Shown: positions 14,101-17,247 of the stretch, piece by piece
How the letters are laid out: every line of letters starts with the position of its first letter
Position numbering within the stretch: position 1 is the first letter of the stretch
Program-made: the position numbers and the translations under genes
Source of the DNA: CAYWNA01 sp964459305
GTDB lineage: Bacteria > Planctomycetota > Planctomycetia > Pirellulales > Pirellulaceae
DNA: 17,247 bases
Assembly: GCA_964459305.1 (NCBI GenBank)
Contig: CAYWNA010000279.1
Coordinates: 1-17,247, forward strand
Direction: 5' to 3'
Notes under the pieces: model-generated
Seen by the model: the letters and a program-made list of their open reading frames with translations, nothing else
Database searches by the model: none
What the model was told of the DNA's origin: nothing

Positions 14101-16535
14101 AGTCTGATATAATGCTTCCTGAATATGGTCGCCAGCATGTCGCCAGTTGCCGAATATGCCACTGGTGGTCCAGGACCAAAACATCCCAAATCCAGTTGGC
14201 CCTTCTCTTCCCCCGTTGCGGCATTCCAGAATCGTATCAGTCCATCGTTCGCTGCTGCCGAAGTCAAAATTTTGCCATCAGGGGATACAGCCACGCAGTT
14301 CACTACCCCTTCGTGCGACACTCGAAACAACTCGTGGCGGCTCGACAGGTCCCAGACGATCATCTGGCTGTCTTCTCCTCCTACGGAAACCAATCGGTTT
14401 CCATCTGGATAGAATGCCAAATCACGGACCCCTGCCTTGTGACCGGACAATTCGCCGGTCAATTGGTTCCTGGCGACATCGTACAGTGCGATCTTGCATT
14501 TGAATCCATAACCAGCAGCCAACAGGTCGCCATCTGGAGAACTGGCAGCACAGGCTACTCCGTCGGAAAACACCGCCTCTGTAGTGCCTTCCTTCCCAAT
14601 GCAAAACAACTGCAATCGTCCCTTTTCGGTTTTGCTGCGGCGGGGCGTGACGAGAGTCTGCCCGTTTGCCAGGAAGAGAAGCGGGGGATGCGTCGTGCTC
14701 GCCACCGCCGGATACTCCGCCGCTTTCTGCCCAGTTCCCACGTTCAATAACTTCACCGTGTCGTCGCTGCTGGTGGCCGCGAGTAATGCACCGTCGGGCG
14801 AGAAGGCGACGGAGGCAAAACGATCGTTCGGCACATTCCATGTTCGCACCAAACGGGCCGACTCGTCTTCGCGTGAGGAGTCCTGCGAGTTGATCTCCGT
14901 CTGTGTGCCCGTCGTCGCCAGCGTGAAGGTGTAGCCGCTTTGGCCTGATGCGTCCCCCGCTGGACTCAGCATCAAGCCAATCTCAGACGCGGTCTTCCAT
15001 GACTCGTCAAATACGGCCTCAAGTTGCACATTGCCGGGCGAACTGACGTTCGTCGTGATGACTGGCGGTGACAGGACATCGGGCGGGAATTTGGAAACCA
15101 GCTTGCCGCCGCTCGCTTTGACAAGACGCTCATCAAAAATGTCCTGCCAATTGTCGAACGGCGGCTTTAGGTCGAGTACCGGTTCCCAAACGCTTAGACG
15201 CTGACCGAGCGATGCTTCCAGTTCCGCCGCCGTGCCGGCCGCGTGAGGTTCCAGCAGCTTCAGTAAGCCTCGAATCTCATCGACCTCCTCTTCCTCCAGC
15301 TTCGGCTGCCGGATTCGATCACCAATGGCTTCCGCGAAACGTTCGTACAATCGGTGCTGGGCGGCCAGTCCCTGATCCCGATTCAGTTGGCCGATCTCAG
15401 TGGCCATCTCTTCCATTTTGGCGACGTACTCGGCGGTCCAATCGCGCTCGGCGAGGCCGCTGTCGAAGGTCGTGGAAAGGGCGGCCAATGCACTGGCTCG
15501 TGCAGCATTCCGCTGGGCAACGACCAAGCCCATTGCGGTGACGACCACGCCGACCAGCAGCAAGGCCACTACCACACTCAGGCCGGCCACACGCGGGTTG
15601 CGTCTGCCCCAACGCCACAAGCGTTCCACTTTGCCCACCGGTCGTGCTTTGATCGGTTCGTCGTTCAGCCAGTGGTGCAGGTCGTCCGCCATCTCCTGAG
15701 CCGTCTGATATCGGCGCGACGGCTCCTTGTTCATTGCCTTCAAACAAATCGTCTCCAGGTCGCGTGGGATGCGATGATCCAACTTGCGCGGACTGGGCGG
15801 TTCCTCGTTGATCACTTGCATGGCCAACATGCGCGGGTTGCCGCGAAAGGGTAACTCGCCTGTCAGGAGCTGGAATAGGATCACGCCCAGCGAGTAGACA
15901 TCGCTGCGGCGGTCCGCTTCGTGTGCATGGCCTCCGGCTTGCTCGGGCGACATGTAGGCCGGCGTTCCCAGCACGCGCCCGTCCATGGTCATGGTGATCT
16001 CGCCCACGTCGCGCTTGGCCAGCCCAAAGTCCATGATGTGCGGCTCGCCGTCCATGTCGATCATCACGTTGCCGGGCTTCAGATCGCGATGCACGATACC
16101 GGCTTCGTGCGCATGGTCGAGCGCCGTCGCGATCTTCGCACACAACTCGGCCGACCGCCCCGCTGTCGGCTCCTGAGCGGTCAGCCAATCGGCCAGCGTG
16201 GCTCCCTGTACGTAATCGCTGACAATGTAAACCGTGTCGTCCGAGCGCCCGACTTCATGCACCGAGACGATGCTTTGATGCTGCAATTGCGCTGCCGCGC
16301 GTGCCTCGCGCAGGAACTGTTCGACTTCCTCCGGGGCAAGCTGCTCTTTGCGCGGGATCTTGACGGCAACCTGGCGATCCAGTTCCCTGTCGTGCGCCAT
16401 CCAAACGCTGCCAAACGCACCGACGCCAAGCTCTTCGATCAGTTCAAAGTGGCCAAGCGTCTTGGTTTCCTGCCGACGGTAATCCTCCGTTTCCTGAAAT
16501 CCGCCAAGACTGAACGTACTACCGCACGTTTTCAT
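11103..16535 (-). CDS. Giant membrane Ser/Thr kinase with WD40 propellers and TPR-like tail
   Basis: Numbered from ATG 16535, the protein has 1810 residues. Residues 28-290 are an intact Hanks-type kinase: LGVGAFGSVW, K59 in VAVKI, HRDLKPGNV (D151), DFG (D169), GTPAYMSPEQ (from 190). One membrane segment (about 316-340) places the kinase in the cytoplasm and the rest outside. A helical stretch (about 345-450) leads to a half beta-sandwich (490-545, VQLEAVFDESWKTASEIGLM). Then come about 14 WD40 repeats (560-1170; typical units VRSLAFSPDGKYLAS...VRLWD), the second half of the sandwich (1184-1263, YRVQLLRNGSTLRE...RLSIRVNDLPPITFEDLFP), and about 540 mostly helical, TPR-like residues. ATG 16595 is also in frame, but its extra 20 residues come from repeat-like DNA. 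The gene appears monocistronic. It probably senses or scaffolds through the propellers; the target is unknown. Confidence 0.92.
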   Translation of the reverse strand: MKTCGSTFSLGGFQETEDYRRQETKTLGHFELIEELGVGAFGSVWMAHDRELDRQVAVKIPRKEQLAPEEVEQFLREARAAAQLQHQSIVSVHEVGRSDDTVYIVSDYVQGATLADWLTAQEPTAGRSAELCAKIATALDHAHEAGIVHRDLKPGNVMIDMDGEPHIMDFGLAKRDVGEITMTMDGRVLGTPAYMSPEQAGGHAHEADRRSDVYSLGVILFQLLTGELPFRGNPRMLAMQVINEEPPSPRKLDHRIPRDLETICLKAMNKEPSRRYQTAQEMADDLHHWLNDEPIKARPVGKVERLWRWGRRNPRVAGLSVVVALLLVGVVVTAMGLVVAQRNAARASALAALSTTFDSGLAERDWTAEYVAKMEEMATEIGQLNRDQGLAAQHRLYERFAEAIGDRIRQPKLEEEEVDEIRGLLKLLEPHAAGTAAELEASLGQRLSVWEPVLDLKPPFDNWQDIFDERLVKASGGKLVSKFPPDVLSPPVITTNVSSPGNVQLEAVFDESWKTASEIGLMLSPAGDASGQSGYTFTLATTGTQTEINSQDSSREDESARLVRTWNVPNDRFASVAFSPDGALLAATSSDDTVKLLNVGTGQKAAEYPAVASTTHPPLLFLANGQTLVTPRRSKTEKGRLQLFCIGKEGTTEAVFSDGVACAASSPDGDLLAAGYGFKCKIALYDVARNQLTGELSGHKAGVRDLAFYPDGNRLVSVGGEDSQMIVWDLSSRHELFRVSHEGVVNCVAVSPDGKILTSAAANDGLIRFWNAATGEEKGQLDLGCFGPGPPVAYSATGDMLATIFRKHYIRLWDTRTLLPIATLKGHTDQVRSLAFSPDGKYLASVSLDDTVRLWDASRRVLSKQAPSASDEAEDDRPPRLLHQLAGHSKVILAMAFSSDGSLVASAGQDSNVKLWDVATGERIWTFDAETCIHSVFFTPANRHVMALGHTRSYSINTESGDANPDDFPDMSFRAALSPDARLIAYTPFGQQDTIVLFDMDTKTPVSELKGRGKNILALAFFPDGKRLASGGEDGAVIVWDLSTGSESFRGESDEKVLSVVVSSDGGTLAASGSDGIVLWDTKTGQEKSNIDPSYCMALAFSPDGSTLAGRFGSPPRIRLWDVGALQPATTFHPYEHNVTALAFSPGGKMLASSRFDGSIRVWDARRGVLPDQPKTETPERPTEYRVQLLRNGSTLRESVFKPADMPDGPLRLAATRNGERLSIRVNDLPPITFEDLFPITEAEQQVALHWPNGVGLQRLKVSGQALPEVASRLQLGDQAFGKGQHEQALEHYQAQARESVGTAAGLEAQFKAGLCLASIGREDQAIKMFEEVAAESGDKWPVRAACQLWLHHAKEGRLGRAEAIFRNISSRVKFEQLAAIIPVELRQQILDAYHSRYEYTGGMGNTLRHNPRLVQDLERLVMLEGFFGEPDVRTQWRLLRAYRMAGDLDKATNVGKQVLDAIGPDATGRDVKEYCWLLRLTGQLDEALSVINRYLFQDQEQGIYSQKHVRLLPARAKIQAKMGNNDAAQQDLEEILRLLPGDQLDLNHMTDARGVLGFLHEDQGDTAEAQKIWQEGLAPVEKILRKKKGSHGTLTRISILYSLTGNTSDELAELILQSGFGDSSEDSPIVIMLKALESAGNKRQVLGSIVRGMWQGEKRREWARQLAFEDITLPDRYRLPTVAALTEAVYQFALPEDRSADQETLTEKLVEDFFEAAFRTGTFNKDRVVQLTLAWQGVIDFTGWGGLKTSLKDQPALRGPLAYVLGHRFLRLDNQKEAAAIFETARDDASDGSLVRRLAQAELDRLDGN

Positions 16536-16740
16536 ATACCCCGAAGGGATTGCATGCGTGTATCCAACGCCGTTGCCTCGCCCGCACGACCACATGATGG
16601 GACGACACGGGTCCGGTTGTAAAACGCCTTCGGCGTACCGGGTTGATGTGGATCGTCAACCCAGGGTGCGCCGGGGACCACGGATTGGCCGCGGTTCCCG
16701 GGCGACCCTGGGCTCCGGAATATAACCGCTTCGCGGTAAA
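16536..16740. repeat. Cluster of small hairpins upstream of the kinase gene
   Basis: The cluster includes tcccttcgggg on the minus strand at 16540-16550, a perfect acgccttcggcgt mini-hairpin (16624-16636), a larger imperfect hairpin with arms 16660-16675 (cccagggtgcgccggg) and 16697-16712 (cccgggcgaccctggg), and accgcttcgcggt (16725-16737). The repeated cgcc-ttc-ggcg style is typical of planctomycete intergenic repeats whose chance reading is 'AEGV' or 'PFGV'. It fills the region where the kinase promoter should be and obscures the true translation start. Confidence 0.7.
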
Positions 16741-16863
16741 GAGGCGTCAACGCGCCAGGTCCTTGATCCAATCGTTACATGCGACAAGCCATACCTCGAT
16801 CCCTCGTTTCGACTTGTGTTTGACGATGAGGGCGTTACTCCAGGCTACGGTGAGAGTTGGCCC

Positions 16864-17028
16864 ATGGCCAAACGCACTCCGACGTCAAAACGCGAAACAT
16901 CAAAACTTGCGGGTCGGGTTCGTGTACCGGAGTTGCGTTCAAGGCCATCGCGCGTGATGCGGCAAGCAGAGTATCTTCTCAACCACTGGCAACTCCAGTC
17001 AGGCCGGAAGAAAGCCGCCCGCGAATGA
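16864..17028 (+). CDS. Doubtful small basic ORF, possibly the end of a decayed gene
   Basis: The 54 codons (MAKRTPTSKRETSKL ... RVMRQAEYLLNHWQL ... KKAARE) make a very basic peptide. The frame is open for at least 16 codons upstream, with protein-like content (KPYLDPSFRLVFDDEGVTPG, 16786-16845), so a longer gene or a relic is possible; GTG 16816 is an alternative start. No clear ribosome site was found. The final residues AARE and the stop are encoded by the start of the inverted repeat at 17017, suggesting the original 3' end was lost. I do not recognise a family. Confidence 0.2.
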   Translation: MAKRTPTSKRETSKLAGRVRVPELRSRPSRVMRQAEYLLNHWQLQSGRKKAARE

Positions 17029-17146
17029 CGCGAATCACCGCGAATATTCTAGTCGTGATCTTGCGAGCCCACGGAGAAGCCATTTTCGTTCAAAGGACCC
17101 ACGAGCGCCCCACCCCAATCTCAATCCATTCGCGCTATTCGCGGGC
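17017..17146. repeat. Inverted repeat with 18-base arms
   Basis: Arms 17017-17034 (gcccgcgaatgacgcgaa) and 17129-17146 (ttcgcgctattcgcgggc) pair at 16 of 18 positions, about 94 bases apart. The left arm runs into a further cgcgaat copy at 17041. This 'cgcgaatgacgcgaat' style is a common dispersed intergenic repeat. The bases between the arms, and from 17147 to the window end, hold no gene I can support. Confidence 0.65.
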
Positions 17147-17247
17147 AGTCTCTTTCTTGCGGGTTCGTATTCGATGTTAGCGATTGAGAGCTAGGAGACC
17201 AACCAGCACAGCCATGCTGCGGCAAATGCGCCGTAGTTTCCTATGGC

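Noticed and set aside
15921..16622. 233-codon open frame on the plus strand
   Set aside because: It is antisense to the kinase catalytic domain, whose motifs are unmistakable on the other strand.
16643..16957. 104-codon open frame on the plus strand
   Set aside because: It begins inside the hairpin cluster and its first 40 codons are repeat-derived.

Overview
The window looks like part of a planctomycete chromosome, probably Pirellulales-like; that placement is inference. The signs are a giant Ser/Thr kinase fused to a membrane anchor, WD40 propellers and TPR-like repeats; secreted proteins of types common in the phylum; and intergenic hairpins whose chance translations read 'TRSVSEG...LAYASGY', 'GEAPAEP' and 'TGWKP', which I recognise as recurring intergenic phrases of planctomycete genomes. 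No rRNA, tRNA or CRISPR array was seen.

Layout. 1-4979 (+): the tail of a response regulator, a PAS sensor histidine kinase with an N-terminal dehydrogenase-like Rossmann domain, a TauE/SafE permease, a DUF1634 membrane protein and a stand-alone precorrin-2 dehydrogenase (siroheme branch). This set resembles clusters of sulfate-reducing Desulfobacterota (Desulfovibrio-like) more than typical planctomycete genes, and may be an acquired sulfur/sulfite-handling module. 4980-5731: a hairpin, a decayed minus-strand gene and a second hairpin. 5732-9003: two divergent exported proteins, a beta-propeller/transglutaminase (-) and a serine beta-lactamase-like hydrolase (+). 9004-10342: a half repeat, a perfect 25-bp-stem hairpin and an alpha-oxoamine synthase (+). 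10343-11102: a graveyard with a nested inverted repeat, the 5' end of an IS200-type transposase and a fragment of an Rpn/PD-(D/E)XK-type gene. 11103-16535 (-): the ~1810-residue kinase. 16536-17247: a hairpin cluster at the kinase start, a doubtful small ORF and another inverted repeat.

How they may work together. The first five genes plausibly form one signalling, transport and tetrapyrrole unit: the two-component pair would sense redox or a sulfur compound, TauE/DUF1634 would export a sulfur oxyanion, and the dehydrogenase would supply siroheme for sulfite or nitrite reductase. The remaining genes look like independent units separated by repeats. The most notable architectural point is in the kinase: about 14 WD40 blades (two seven-bladed propellers) appear to be inserted into the middle of a concanavalin/LamG-like domain, whose halves lie about 640 residues apart.
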